From the NCBI GenBank assembly GCA_017745595.1, contig WMBV01000023.1, positions 64,306-115,757 on the forward strand: DNA of 51,452 nt, in the 5' to 3' direction. Below, one piece after another: positions 42,237 through 51,374 of this stretch; position 1 is the stretch's first letter, and the number at the start of each line of letters is the position of its first letter. Position numbers and translations under genes: made by a program. The notes beneath the pieces are model-generated. The model was not told where the DNA came from. It did no database searches and saw only the letters and a list, made by a program, of their open reading frames with translations. The DNA comes from Bordetella petrii. GTDB taxonomy: Bacteria; Pseudomonadota; Gammaproteobacteria; Burkholderiales; Burkholderiaceae_B.

Positions 42237-43211
42237 CTACCGCCCTATCCGGTTCGCCAGGTCTCGCCCGGCGGCGCAGGCGTCGACGTTGGCCGCCATC
42301 ATGCGGGCGCGCCGGTCGATGGTGCCGTGGGTCCAGGCCGACATATGCGGCGTCATGATGACGTTGTCCAGTTGCGCGAAGGGCAGCCGCGCGGGCGGCA
42401 CGGTGTCGCCGGCGCGGGCGGGGTACTGATACCAGGTATCGATGGCGGCCGCGCCGATGCGCCGGGCCACCAGGGCGTCGTACAAGGCCTGTTCGTTCAC
42501 GACCGGGCCGCGGCCCACGTTGATCAGCATCGCATGCGCGCGCATCTGCGCGAAGGCGGCCGCATCCACCAGCCCCTCGGTCGCCGGCAGCAGCGGCAGC
42601 GAGACCACGACGAAATCCGATTGCGCGTAAAACGGCGCCAGCGCATCCAGGCCGAACCATGCGTCGATCCCGTCCGACACCGGCACCTCGCTGCGGTTGG
42701 CGGCCAGCACCCGCATGCCGAACGCACGGGCGCGATGCGCGATGGCCCGGCCGATATGGCCGTAGCCCAGCAACCCCAGCGTGGCGCCTTCGATCTCGCC
42801 ATGCAGCACGGCGGGGTTGCCCGAACGGTAATGCCAATCGCCCCGGGCCAGGCGCGCGTGGGCGTCGGCCAGCGGCACGCGCCGGGCCAATATGGCGGCC
42901 ATGACATATTCGGCGATCGCCGGCCCATGGCCGTGGCAGTTGCACACGGCCGCGTCGGGCGGCAGCGCCGCCAGGTCGATGCGGTCGTAGCCGGCGGCGC
43001 ACACCTGGTACAGCCTGAGGCGGTCCGGCCTGGGCATGGCGGCGTCCAGGCGGTTGCCGACGATCACATCGGCCTGCCGGTAAGCCTGGATATCGCCGGG
43101 GTCGGCCAAAACGTCCGGCAAGGCCCGGATCCGCGCCTCGCATTCGAGCGCGGCGCGGAAACGCTCAAGATAAGTCATGGCGTTCTGGCCGTGGAAAACG
43201 ATATCGATCAT
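42237..43211 (-). CDS. D-2-hydroxyacid dehydrogenase
   Basis: A 324-residue NAD(P)-dependent enzyme of the D-isomer 2-hydroxyacid dehydrogenase family. It has LLGYGHIGRAIAHRARAFG (nucleotide loop, about 148-166), catalytic Arg in NVGRGPVVNE, and His in IMTPHMSAWTHG. The Glu expected before the His lies in the DTWYQYPARAGD region, which is shortened. It ends the long minus-strand operon, 32 bases after the Ldh2-type gene. Two dehydrogenases for 2-keto/2-hydroxy acids in one operon suggest a hydroxy-acid intermediate. Start at 43211 by the N-terminal IDIVFHGQNA strand. Confidence 0.9.
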   Translation of the reverse strand: MIDIVFHGQNAMTYLERFRAALECEARIRALPDVLADPGDIQAYRQADVIVGNRLDAAMPRPDRLRLYQVCAAGYDRIDLAALPPDAAVCNCHGHGPAIAEYVMAAILARRVPLADAHARLARGDWHYRSGNPAVLHGEIEGATLGLLGYGHIGRAIAHRARAFGMRVLAANRSEVPVSDGIDAWFGLDALAPFYAQSDFVVVSLPLLPATEGLVDAAAFAQMRAHAMLINVGRGPVVNEQALYDALVARRIGAAAIDTWYQYPARAGDTVPPARLPFAQLDNVIMTPHMSAWTHGTIDRRARMMAANVDACAAGRDLANRIGR

Positions 43212-43243
43212 CTCGTGCTCAAAGTCGGGTTTGGCCTGCCGCG

Positions 43244-44299
43244 CTAATCTTGCAGCGGCGCGGGAAACGGTACGCCCAGCCGGCGCGCCCAGGGGTCCAG
43301 CCCCGCGCGTATATCGGCGCCGATGTGCAGCCCCTCGCGGCGTTGGCGCGCGGCGCGGGCCAGCGCCGCGTCGCCCGGCACCCGCACCGGACGGGCCGCA
43401 TCGATGGGCCGCGCGGCGCGGGTGGCATCGGCCAGGGCCTGCATCTCGTCCAGGAAGACGTCGCGCCCCGCGAACGCATCCGGGTCGATCACCTGCAGCA
43501 GAAAGCCCTGGGCCTTCTCGCCCGACAAGCGCCCCAGCCCGGACAGGCCCAGCGACATCGCGCCCACCAGCATCGCAATGGCATAACCCTTGTAGCCGTG
43601 GTCCATGCCGCCCAGGGGCAGGATGGTGCCCGGCGGGTCGCTCGCCAGGGCGCCCGGGTCGTCGGTCACGCGCCCGTCGGCGCTCAGCAGCGCCGGCCAG
43701 GGCAGCCGTTCGCCGCGGGCCTGCACCTGCTTCACGAAGCTGTTGCTGGTCAGCGACGTGGTGGTGTCGATCAGGATGGGCGTGCCGCGCGTGGGAATGC
43801 CGGCGGCGATGGGCTCGCTGGTCACCACCGGGTCCAGCCCGCCGAACGGCGCCACGGAACGCACCTGGGTATCCGTGGCCCACAGCAGGCACAGATAGCC
43901 GACGTCGGTCAGGTCGGGCAGATACACCTGCAGCGCGCCGATATGCTGGCTGTGGCGGACGGCGATGCTGACCATGCCCTGCGCGGGCACGCGCCGCAGC
44001 GCCGCCTGGATCGCCTGGTCCAGCACCCAGTGGCCCGGCAGCATGCCGGCATCCCACAACAGGCAGGCGCCCTTCTCCGATACGCGCCGGATCTCGCCGC
44101 GGCGCTGGGTGGCGCCTTCGGCAATCTCTTTCAGGTAACGAGGCAGCAGCGCCAATCCGTGCGTGGCATGGCCGTACAGGTCGGCATCCACCACCCGCCG
44201 CGCCACCACGGCGGCAATGGGCGCGTCGACCCCGGCCGCCGCCAGGCAGGCGCGCGCGAAGCCGGTCAGGGCGTCGTAGGCATAGCGGGCATTCGGCAT
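43244..44299 (-). CDS. Malate/L-lactate dehydrogenase-type (Ldh2/YlbC) oxidoreductase
   Basis: A 351-residue member of the Ldh2/MDH2 family, which uses NAD(P)H on 2-keto or imino acids; members include ureidoglycolate, sulfolactate and piperideine-carboxylate enzymes. Landmarks are ARRVVDADLYGHATHGLALLPRYL (with His45-like and DLYGHATHG), RHSQHIGALQVYL, PFGGLDPVVTSEPIAAGIPT and GMDHGYKGYAIAMLVGAMS. The specific substrate cannot be told. It starts 20 bases downstream of the ABC ATPase gene and precedes the hydroxyacid dehydrogenase. Confidence 0.9.
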   Translation of the reverse strand: MPNARYAYDALTGFARACLAAAGVDAPIAAVVARRVVDADLYGHATHGLALLPRYLKEIAEGATQRRGEIRRVSEKGACLLWDAGMLPGHWVLDQAIQAALRRVPAQGMVSIAVRHSQHIGALQVYLPDLTDVGYLCLLWATDTQVRSVAPFGGLDPVVTSEPIAAGIPTRGTPILIDTTTSLTSNSFVKQVQARGERLPWPALLSADGRVTDDPGALASDPPGTILPLGGMDHGYKGYAIAMLVGAMSLGLSGLGRLSGEKAQGFLLQVIDPDAFAGRDVFLDEMQALADATRAARPIDAARPVRVPGDAALARAARQRREGLHIGADIRAGLDPWARRLGVPFPAPLQD

Positions 44300-44319
44300 G
44301 GCAGTCTCGCTGGAAAAAG

Positions 44320-45999
44320 TCAGGCCGATCCGGCGCCCGCGGCCGGCACCGCGTCGGCGCGCAGCCATTTCGGCCGCGGCGTGGCCGCCAGCAGGGTGCG
44401 CGTGTATTCGTGGGCGGGCTGGTCGAAAATGGCCGAGGTCGGCCCCTGCTCGACGATCTTGCCCTGCTGCATCACGACGATGCGGTCGGCAAAATGGCGC
44501 ACCACCGGCAGGTCGTGCGTAATGAACACATAAGACAGCCCCAGGCGCGTGCGCAGGTCGGCAAGCAGGTCGATCACCTGGGCCTGGATCGACACATCCA
44601 GCGCCGACACGGCCTCGTCGCACACGACCAGTTCGGGTTCGCTGGCCAGGGCGCGGGCGATGGCGATGCGTTGCCGCTGCCCGCCCGAGAACTGGTGTGG
44701 ATAGCGCGGCGCGTGGTCGGGCTTCATGCCCACCAGCTCCAGCAATTCGGCCACGCGCCCGCGCCAGCGCGGCCTGGGCAGGATATCGCCGTGAATCGCC
44801 CAGGGTTCCGCGATGATGTCCTGCACGGTCATGCGCGGATTCATCGACCCGAACGGATCCTGGAACACCATTTGCACCTTGCGGCGGAACTTCCGCATCT
44901 GCCGCTCGTCCATCCGGAAGATGTCCACGCCGTCGTAATAGGCGGCGCCCGACGTCGCGTCGAACAGCCTCAGCAGCATGCGCGCGACGCTGGATTTTCC
45001 CGAGCCCGACTCGCCCACGATGCCCACCGTCTCGCCGCGGCATACCTGGAAACTGACATCGTCCACCGCGCGCAGCACCCGCTTGCCGGTGAACGCGCCG
45101 CAGGCCAGCGGGTATTCCTTGACCAGGTGCTCCACGCGCAGCACCGGCTCTTGCGCCACCACGCCCGAGCGGCGGTTCGACACGTCGGCCTGGTCGCCAT
45201 GCGGCAGCGCCGCCGTCAGCGTGCGGGTGTAATCGTGCCGCGGACGGGTGAAGACCTCGCGCGCATCGCCCGACTCGACGATGGTTCCGGCCTTCATGAC
45301 GATGACGCGGTCGGCCATCGAGGCCGCCACTTCCAGGTCGTGCGTGATCAGAATCAGCGCCATCCGGCGTTCGCGCTGCAGGTCGCGCAGCAGGTCCAGG
45401 ATCTGCGCCTGCACGCTCACGTCCAGGGCCGTGGTCGGCTCGTCGGCGATCAGCACGTCGGGCGCCAGCGCGATGGCCATGGCGATCATTACCCGCTGGC
45501 GCTGCCCGCCCGAAAACTGGTGCGGATAAAAATCCACCCGCAGCTCGGGTTCGCGTATGCCGACCCGCGCCAGCAATTCGATGGCCCGCGCGCGCGCCCG
45601 CTTGCCGTCGGCCACGCCGTGGCTCTGGAAGACTTCGGCGATCTGCCGGCCCACCGTATACACCGGGTTCAGATACGCCAGCGGATCCTGGAAGATCATG
45701 GCGATCTTGCAGCCGTTGATGTGGCGGCGGGCGTCGTCGTCCAGGCGGGCCAGGTCCTGCCCCTGGAACAGGATGCTGCCCTGCACGATGTCGCCGGGCG
45801 GGCAGTCCACCAGGCCCATGACCGTGCTGGTGCTGACGCTCTTGCCCGAGCCGCTTTCGCCCAGAATGACCAGCGTCTCGCCGGGATGCACATGGAAAGA
45901 CACGTTGTCCACCGCGCGCACCGGTTCGTCGTCCGACAGGAAGTCCACCGTCAGCCCGTCGATCCGCAAGATGGGTTGCTTGCCGGTTGCGGTGTTCAT
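44320..45999 (-). CDS. ABC transporter ATP-binding protein, fused double (DppD-DppF type)
   Basis: A 559-residue protein with two complete ABC ATPase domains in one chain, equal to DppD plus DppF. Each half has Walker A (ILGESGSGKSVS near residue 45; VGESGSGKSSVARM near 335), the signature FSGGQRQR and Walker B (VLIADEPTTALD; LVVCDEAVSALD). After each domain the oligopeptide-family tail is seen (HDYTRTLTAALP; HEYTRTLLAATP). It powers the permeases encoded just upstream. Its start overlaps the end of the DppC-like gene by four bases (45996-45999). Confidence 0.94.
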   Translation of the reverse strand: MNTATGKQPILRIDGLTVDFLSDDEPVRAVDNVSFHVHPGETLVILGESGSGKSVSTSTVMGLVDCPPGDIVQGSILFQGQDLARLDDDARRHINGCKIAMIFQDPLAYLNPVYTVGRQIAEVFQSHGVADGKRARARAIELLARVGIREPELRVDFYPHQFSGGQRQRVMIAMAIALAPDVLIADEPTTALDVSVQAQILDLLRDLQRERRMALILITHDLEVAASMADRVIVMKAGTIVESGDAREVFTRPRHDYTRTLTAALPHGDQADVSNRRSGVVAQEPVLRVEHLVKEYPLACGAFTGKRVLRAVDDVSFQVCRGETVGIVGESGSGKSSVARMLLRLFDATSGAAYYDGVDIFRMDERQMRKFRRKVQMVFQDPFGSMNPRMTVQDIIAEPWAIHGDILPRPRWRGRVAELLELVGMKPDHAPRYPHQFSGGQRQRIAIARALASEPELVVCDEAVSALDVSIQAQVIDLLADLRTRLGLSYVFITHDLPVVRHFADRIVVMQQGKIVEQGPTSAIFDQPAHEYTRTLLAATPRPKWLRADAVPAAGAGSA

Positions 46000-46925
46000 C
46001 GCGCCGCCTTTTTCAGTTTCTGCAGCCGCCAGCGCTGCTGCGGGTCGGCCGCGGTGCGGGCCCAGCTCGACAGGATATTGAGCGACAGCGTGGTCAGCAT
46101 GATGGCCAGGCCCGGCCAGAAGGCGATCCACCAGGCCGAGCCCAGATAGCCGCGCCCGTTGGCCACCATCGCCCCCCAGGTGAACTCGGGCGGCTGGATG
46201 CCCAGCCCCAGGAAGCTCAGCGCCGACTCGGCCAGGATCACGGTGGCGAAGTCGATGGCCGAGATCGTGATCAGTGTGGGCACCACCAGCGGCGCGATGT
46301 GGCGCAGCACGATGCGGCCCGAGCTGGCCCCCATCGAGCGCGCCGCGCTGACGAACATGCGCTCGCGCAGTTCCAGCACCTCGGCGCGCGCCGTGCGCAA
46401 ATACACCGGTATGCGCGTGATGGCCAGCACGATCACCAGGTTGGTGACGCTGGGCCCCAGCGTGTACAGCACGATCAGCGCCAGCAGCAGCGACGGAAAA
46501 CTCATGATGATGTCGGCACCCCGCAGAATGACGTGGCTATACCAGCTTTCGGTATAGCCGGCCACCAGCCCCAGCAGCCCGCCGGCCAGCATGGAAATCG
46601 CGACGGCGGCCGCGGCGATGCCCAGGGTATTGCCCGCGCCCACGACCAGGCGCGCCAGAATGGGCCGCCCCAGCGTATCGGCGCCCAGCAGGTACAGCCA
46701 GCCGGCATCCAGGCTGAACGGCGCCAGGTTGCGGTGGCGCAGCCCCAGCTTCACGGCGGCGTCGCCCATCAGCCAGGGGCCCAGCAGCGCGGCCAGCACC
46801 AGCCCGGCCAGGAATACCGCGGCCGCCAGCGCCAGCCGGTCGCGCTTAAGGTAGCTCCATAACACCCGGGCCCGCGCCGCGCCGGGCGCGGGGGTGGCGG
46901 AAACAGCAGAGGGAATGGCAGCCAT
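45996..46925 (-). CDS. ABC transporter permease, DppC/OppC type
   Basis: A 309-residue inner-membrane permease with about six membrane helices. It starts with a long N-terminal cytoplasmic part, then helix 1 (LALAAAVFLAGLVLAALLGPWLMG). The cytoplasmic EAA loop is present in REMLFVSAA-like form (ERMFVSAARSMGASSGRIVLRHIAPLVVPTLI). Family-5 transporters carry peptides, nickel, opines or sugar acids. It is 2 bases after the DppB-like gene, coupled with the ATPase gene. Confidence 0.93.
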   Translation of the reverse strand: MAAIPSAVSATPAPGAARARVLWSYLKRDRLALAAAVFLAGLVLAALLGPWLMGDAAVKLGLRHRNLAPFSLDAGWLYLLGADTLGRPILARLVVGAGNTLGIAAAAVAISMLAGGLLGLVAGYTESWYSHVILRGADIIMSFPSLLLALIVLYTLGPSVTNLVIVLAITRIPVYLRTARAEVLELRERMFVSAARSMGASSGRIVLRHIAPLVVPTLITISAIDFATVILAESALSFLGLGIQPPEFTWGAMVANGRGYLGSAWWIAFWPGLAIMLTTLSLNILSSWARTAADPQQRWRLQKLKKAAR

Positions 46926-46927
46926 GG

Positions 46928-47842
46928 TCAGTACCGGACGCGGGGATCGAGCGCCGCGTACAGCAGGTCGATCAATATGTTCAGGATGAAAATCGCGGTC
47001 GCGGTCACCAGGATCGTGGACTGCACCACCGCGAAATCGCGCAGAATGATCGAGTCGATCATCAGCTTGCCGATGCCCGGCCAGCCGAACACCGACTCGA
47101 CGATGACCGCGCCGTTGATCAGGCCGGTGGCCAGGTCGCCCGCCACGGTAATCACGGGCAGCAGCGAATTGCGCAAGGCATGGCCGAACACCACGGTGTG
47201 GCGGGCCAGCCCCTTGGCGCGCGCGGTCTTGATATACGGCGAGGCCAGCGCCGACAGCATGGTGCCGCGCACTACCTGCACCAGCAGGCCGAACGGGCGC
47301 AGCATCAGCACGAAAATCGGCATGACCCAGTATTCCCAGCCGCCGGTGCCCGATGTCGGCAACAGGCCCATGCCCACCGCGAACACCAGAATAGCCACGA
47401 TGGCCACCCAGAAATCGGGCGCGCTGGCGCCGCCCAGCGACACCACGGTTGCGACGCGGTCGAACAGCCCGCGCGGCCGGGCCGCCGCCAGCGAGCCCAC
47501 CACGATGGCCAGCGACAACGACAGCAGCATGGCCACGAACGCCAGCTTCAGGGTCTGCGGAAAGGCCTCCAGCGCCACCTGCATGGCGGGGCGGTGCTGC
47601 CGCATCGACTCGCCGAAGTCCAGCCTCAGCAGGTCGGCCAGGTAATTCCAGAACTGGATATAAATCGGCTGGTCCAGCCCGTTCAAGTGCGCGAACGCGG
47701 CGCGCGCCTCGGGCGTCGAATCCAGCGGCAAGTACAGGGCGGAAGGATCGCCGGTCAGGCGGGTCAGGAAAAAGACCAGGGCCAGCAGGCCCAGAATGGA
47801 AATAACGCTATAGGACGCCCGTCGTCCAAGATAATGCAGCAT
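46928..47842 (-). CDS. ABC transporter permease, DppB/OppB type
   Basis: A 304-residue inner-membrane permease with six predicted helices, beginning with SVISILGLLALVFFLTRLTGDPSALYLP, the standard DppB opening. The EAA loop is KTARAKGLARHTVVFGHALRNSLLPVITVAG, and the last part has VESVFGWPGIGKLMIDSI. It forms the channel with the DppC-like subunit. The gene lies 78 bases after the substrate-binding protein gene; that gap holds a strong hairpin. Confidence 0.93.
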   Translation of the reverse strand: MLHYLGRRASYSVISILGLLALVFFLTRLTGDPSALYLPLDSTPEARAAFAHLNGLDQPIYIQFWNYLADLLRLDFGESMRQHRPAMQVALEAFPQTLKLAFVAMLLSLSLAIVVGSLAAARPRGLFDRVATVVSLGGASAPDFWVAIVAILVFAVGMGLLPTSGTGGWEYWVMPIFVLMLRPFGLLVQVVRGTMLSALASPYIKTARAKGLARHTVVFGHALRNSLLPVITVAGDLATGLINGAVIVESVFGWPGIGKLMIDSIILRDFAVVQSTILVTATAIFILNILIDLLYAALDPRVRY

Positions 47843-47875
47843 GATCGGGTCCTTGACTGGCTTGAAAGGCAGCAG

Positions 47876-47911
47876 CCGGAAACGGCGCCGGGCAGGCGGC
47901 GGCGTTTCCGG
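47876..47911 (-). promoter_or_regulatory. Intercistronic hairpin after the binding-protein gene
   Basis: Stem CCGGAAACG (47876-47884) with CGTTTCCGG (47903-47911), continuing inside as CGCCG (47886-47890) with CGGCG (47897-47901). It is placed 9 bases after the solute-binding-protein stop codon and 33 bases before the permease. No T-tract. This is the usual place for a hairpin that protects the binding-protein message so it is made in excess of the permeases. Confidence 0.7.
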
Positions 47912-47920
47912 AAGGAAGCA

Positions 47921-49432
47921 TCAGTTCTTGAACTGAATGTTCGCGAGGGGAATCTCGCTGTTGGTGGTGATGTCCGGCTTCCAGTCCAGGCGATTGCCCA
48001 CGCGCGTATAGCCGATCATGTGGAACATGGGGATATCGGGCACGATTTCGGTGCGCATCTGGCGAAAGATCTTCTTGAAACCGTCTTCGCGCGCCTGGCC
48101 GGTGGCCGCCATCGCGGCATCGATCTCCTTGTCCACGGCGGGGTCGTTCAGGGTCGAATACTGGCCGCTGGAACGGTAGAAGATCGGAATGGTGAAGGCC
48201 GCGTCGCCCTTGTTGTTGTCGTGCATCATCTGCACCAGGTTGGCGCCGCGCTCGGCGGGGAACGGCTTCTGCAAATAGCGCGTCCAGTCCGCCACGTCCA
48301 GCATCACCAGCTTGATGTTCAGGCCGGCCTCGCGCCACATGGCCGTCATGGCTTCCATGGCTTCTCCGCCATTGGGATAAATGCCATTGCGGCCGATCAG
48401 CTTGATCTCGGTATCGACCTTGACGCCGTCGGCCTTGGCGGCCGCCACCAGCTTCTTGGCTTCGGCGGCGTCGTACTTCCAGGGCTCGAGCTTGTCGTCG
48501 TGGCCCAGGATGCCCGGCACGACCATTTGTGAGGCGCGTTTGATGTCGTCGCCGAACAGCTGCGCCAGGCCGTCCCAGTCGATGGCCAGGTTCAACGCCT
48601 TGCGGATGCGCACGTCGTCCAGCGGCGGCTGTTCCAGGTCGATGCGGATGGCGGTGGTTTCCGAGTTCAAGTAGGCGAAATCGGTCTTGGGATTCGTCGC
48701 GTCCTGGATCGCGATGGACGGCGTCAGGTCGGCTTCGCCGGTTTCCACCATGGCCGCGCGGATCGACGATTCTCCGCGCCACACGTAAGTGGCCTTCGTT
48801 ACCGCCGGCTGCTTGCCCCAATAGCCGCCGAACGGTTCCAGCACCACGGTTTGCGGCGTGAAGGTCGCGAGCTTGAAGGGGCCGGTGCCCACCGGCTCGT
48901 TGACCGCCTTGTCGGCCGGCGTGTTGGGCGACACCACCATCACCACGCTCAGCAGCGTGGGCAAGATAGGCGCGGGCTTGTCGGACTTGATTTCGACCGT
49001 ATAGTCGTCCACCGGCTTGACCGTCAGCTTGGCATTGCCGAACTTGGCCATGTTGTTGCACGTGAGCTTGCCGCCGGTCATGCGCTCGATCGAATACACC
49101 ACGGCCTTGGCGTTCAGGTCGGCGCCGTCGTGGAACTTGACGCCCTGGCGTATCTTGAAACGCCAGGTGTTGGGGTCCACCTGCTCCCAGCCGGTGGCCA
49201 GCTTGGGCATGGGCTGGCCCGTCTTGGCGTCGATGACGGTCAGCGGCTCGGTGATGTTCTGGTTCAGCACCTGGCCCACGTTGGTCATGATGCTGCCGCA
49301 GGGTTCAAGATTGGCCGGCTGCTCGGGCAGCACGATGCGGATGTCATGGTTGCCGCCCTGCGCCACGGCAGAGCCCGCCGCGCCGGCCAGGATGGCCGCC
49401 GAGACAAGTGAAACGATGCCTGCTTGGTTCAT
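47921..49432 (-). CDS. ABC transporter substrate-binding protein, family 5
   Basis: A 503-residue periplasmic receptor of the family-5 (DppA/OppA/NikA) type. Residues 1-24 form a signal peptide ending VAQ. The family signature region LATGWEQVDPNTWRFKIRQGVKFHDGADLNAKAVVYSIERM is at about 78-118. GTGPFKL, IRIDLEQPPLDDVRIRKALNLAIDWDGL and YDAAEAKKLVAAAKADG are also standard. The ligand is unknown; together with kdgD it may be a sugar acid or derivative. It lies 100 bases after kdgD. Confidence 0.94.
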   Translation of the reverse strand: MNQAGIVSLVSAAILAGAAGSAVAQGGNHDIRIVLPEQPANLEPCGSIMTNVGQVLNQNITEPLTVIDAKTGQPMPKLATGWEQVDPNTWRFKIRQGVKFHDGADLNAKAVVYSIERMTGGKLTCNNMAKFGNAKLTVKPVDDYTVEIKSDKPAPILPTLLSVVMVVSPNTPADKAVNEPVGTGPFKLATFTPQTVVLEPFGGYWGKQPAVTKATYVWRGESSIRAAMVETGEADLTPSIAIQDATNPKTDFAYLNSETTAIRIDLEQPPLDDVRIRKALNLAIDWDGLAQLFGDDIKRASQMVVPGILGHDDKLEPWKYDAAEAKKLVAAAKADGVKVDTEIKLIGRNGIYPNGGEAMEAMTAMWREAGLNIKLVMLDVADWTRYLQKPFPAERGANLVQMMHDNNKGDAAFTIPIFYRSSGQYSTLNDPAVDKEIDAAMAATGQAREDGFKKIFRQMRTEIVPDIPMFHMIGYTRVGNRLDWKPDITTNSEIPLANIQFKN

Positions 49433-49532
49433 GTCTTCCTCCGTTGGGGGTTGTGCGACAGTCTTGTGCTGTTCTTCACGAAACTTCAGGACCGGGCCGT
49501 GCCGCGGCGGCCCTTCGCGCTTGCCGCGCGTG

Positions 49533-50453
<921 letters not shown>

Positions 50454-50486
50454 TCATAGTATGTATTTCGAAAAATCATATTATGA
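50454..50486 (-). promoter_or_regulatory. Paired operator dyads in the kdgD promoter
   Basis: TCATA-T-TATGA (50476-50486), an 11-bp perfect palindrome about a central base, and the close relative TCATA-G-TATGT (50454-50464). Their centres are 22 bp apart, about two helical turns. The first overlaps the -10 element of the promoter at 50475-50503; the second would be at or past the transcript start. This suggests repression by the adjacent FadR-type regulator. Confidence 0.7.
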
Positions 50487-50503
50487 CTTTTACGGCTCGT
50501 CAA
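50475..50503 (-). promoter_or_regulatory. Sigma-70 type promoter for the kdgD operon
   Basis: On the minus strand TTGACG (50503-50498), a 17-base spacer and TATGAT (50480-50475). Both elements are close to consensus, with ideal spacing. The -35 element overlaps the stop codon of the upstream regulator gene (50500-50502). The transcript would begin about 30 bases before the kdgD start codon. Confidence 0.72.
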
Positions 50504-51249
50504 TCGCTATGCGCGGCCGCCGGCACGCGCCGCGTCAACGCCCGGTAGCGCTGGATGCCGGTCAGCAGGTGCCGGCGCATGGCATCGCGGGCCCGGTCCA
50601 CGTCGCTGGCGAAAATGGCTTCGGCGATTTCGGTGTGCTCGGCCAGGATGGTGTGGTCGCGGTTGGGCAGCGGATCGACGCCGCCCATGACCGTGCGGAA
50701 CTTCACGCGCGGAATCATGCGCCGGCCGATGTGTTCCAGGAAGGTCTTGAAGCGGCTGTTGTTGGTGGCGGCCGCAATGGCCATGTGAAAGCGGAAATCG
50801 GAATCGTCGGTGGGTTCGCCGCTGGCCGTCAGCTGCGCGAAATGATCGAGTTCCGCCTGGATGGCGGCTTCCTGGGCGGGCGAGCTGCGGGCGGCCGCCA
50901 GGCCGGCCGCTTCGACTTCGATGCCGATGCGCAGTTCCAGTTCTTCGATGATGTCCGAGATCTTGTCGGTGGCGTGCGAAAACAGGTTCAGGGTCTCGCC
51001 CGACTGCTGCGGCCCCAGCACGAACACCCCCGCCCCCTGGCGCGATTCCAGCAGCCCGTCGGCGCGCAGCGTGGCCACCGCCTCGCGGATGACGGTGCGG
51101 CTGAAGCCGAATTTTTCGACCAGCACCTGCTCGGTGGGCAACTTGTCGCCCGGCGCGTACATGCCGCCCTCGATGCGGGACCGGAGCTCGTCCGCCACCT
51201 GCGAAGAAAGCGTCTTCTTTCTTGCCGGAGCGGGGGAAGGGACTTTCAT
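50500..51249 (-). CDS. FadR-type GntR regulator, FCD domain
   Basis: A 249-residue regulator. The winged helix at about 15-80 has RIEGGMYAPGDKLPTEQVLVEKFGFSRTVIREAVATLRADGLLESRQGAGVFV. The C-terminal FCD domain (about 95-235) has LELRIGIEVEAAGLAAARSS, FHMAIAAATNNSRFKTFLEHIG and EHTEIAEAIFASDVDRARDAMRRHLLTG, with the metal-ligand His residues in place. It should bind a carboxylate. The start follows CAGGAGAA. It is immediately upstream of kdgD, whose promoter contains TCATAnTATGA dyads. Its own upstream region has related ATATGAT words. Confidence 0.93.
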   Translation of the reverse strand: MKVPSPAPARKKTLSSQVADELRSRIEGGMYAPGDKLPTEQVLVEKFGFSRTVIREAVATLRADGLLESRQGAGVFVLGPQQSGETLNLFSHATDKISDIIEELELRIGIEVEAAGLAAARSSPAQEAAIQAELDHFAQLTASGEPTDDSDFRFHMAIAAATNNSRFKTFLEHIGRRMIPRVKFRTVMGGVDPLPNRDHTILAEHTEIAEAIFASDVDRARDAMRRHLLTGIQRYRALTRRVPAAAHSD

Positions 51250-51272
51250 GGGATTCTCCTGCGGCACAGCGC

Positions 51273-51303
51273 TGCAGGGCATCATATCACTTGGCTTAGC
51301 TGA
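51273..51303 (-). promoter_or_regulatory. Possible autoregulatory sites upstream of the FadR-type gene
   Basis: The minus strand in this AT-rich stretch contains TTATATGATCAG and GTGATATGATGC, sharing ATATGAT with the kdgD operator. They lie 25-55 bases before the regulator start. The match is partial, so autoregulation is only a possibility. Confidence 0.35.
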
Positions 51304-51324
51304 TCATATAACTGAGCAGCAGCC

Positions 51325-51374
51325 AGGTGTCTGACACCCTTGTATGCTTCGATTATGTCCGAAGTTGGACATAA
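51325..51374. repeat. Truncated dyad repeat H and adjacent hairpin
   Basis: CAGGTGTCTGACACC (51323-51337) is the start of a dyad module, but the remaining arm is missing. Downstream lies a separate 8-bp dyad, TTATGTCC (51353-51360) with GGACATAA (51367-51374). The bases after it, to 51452, hold no gene I can support. Confidence 0.55.
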
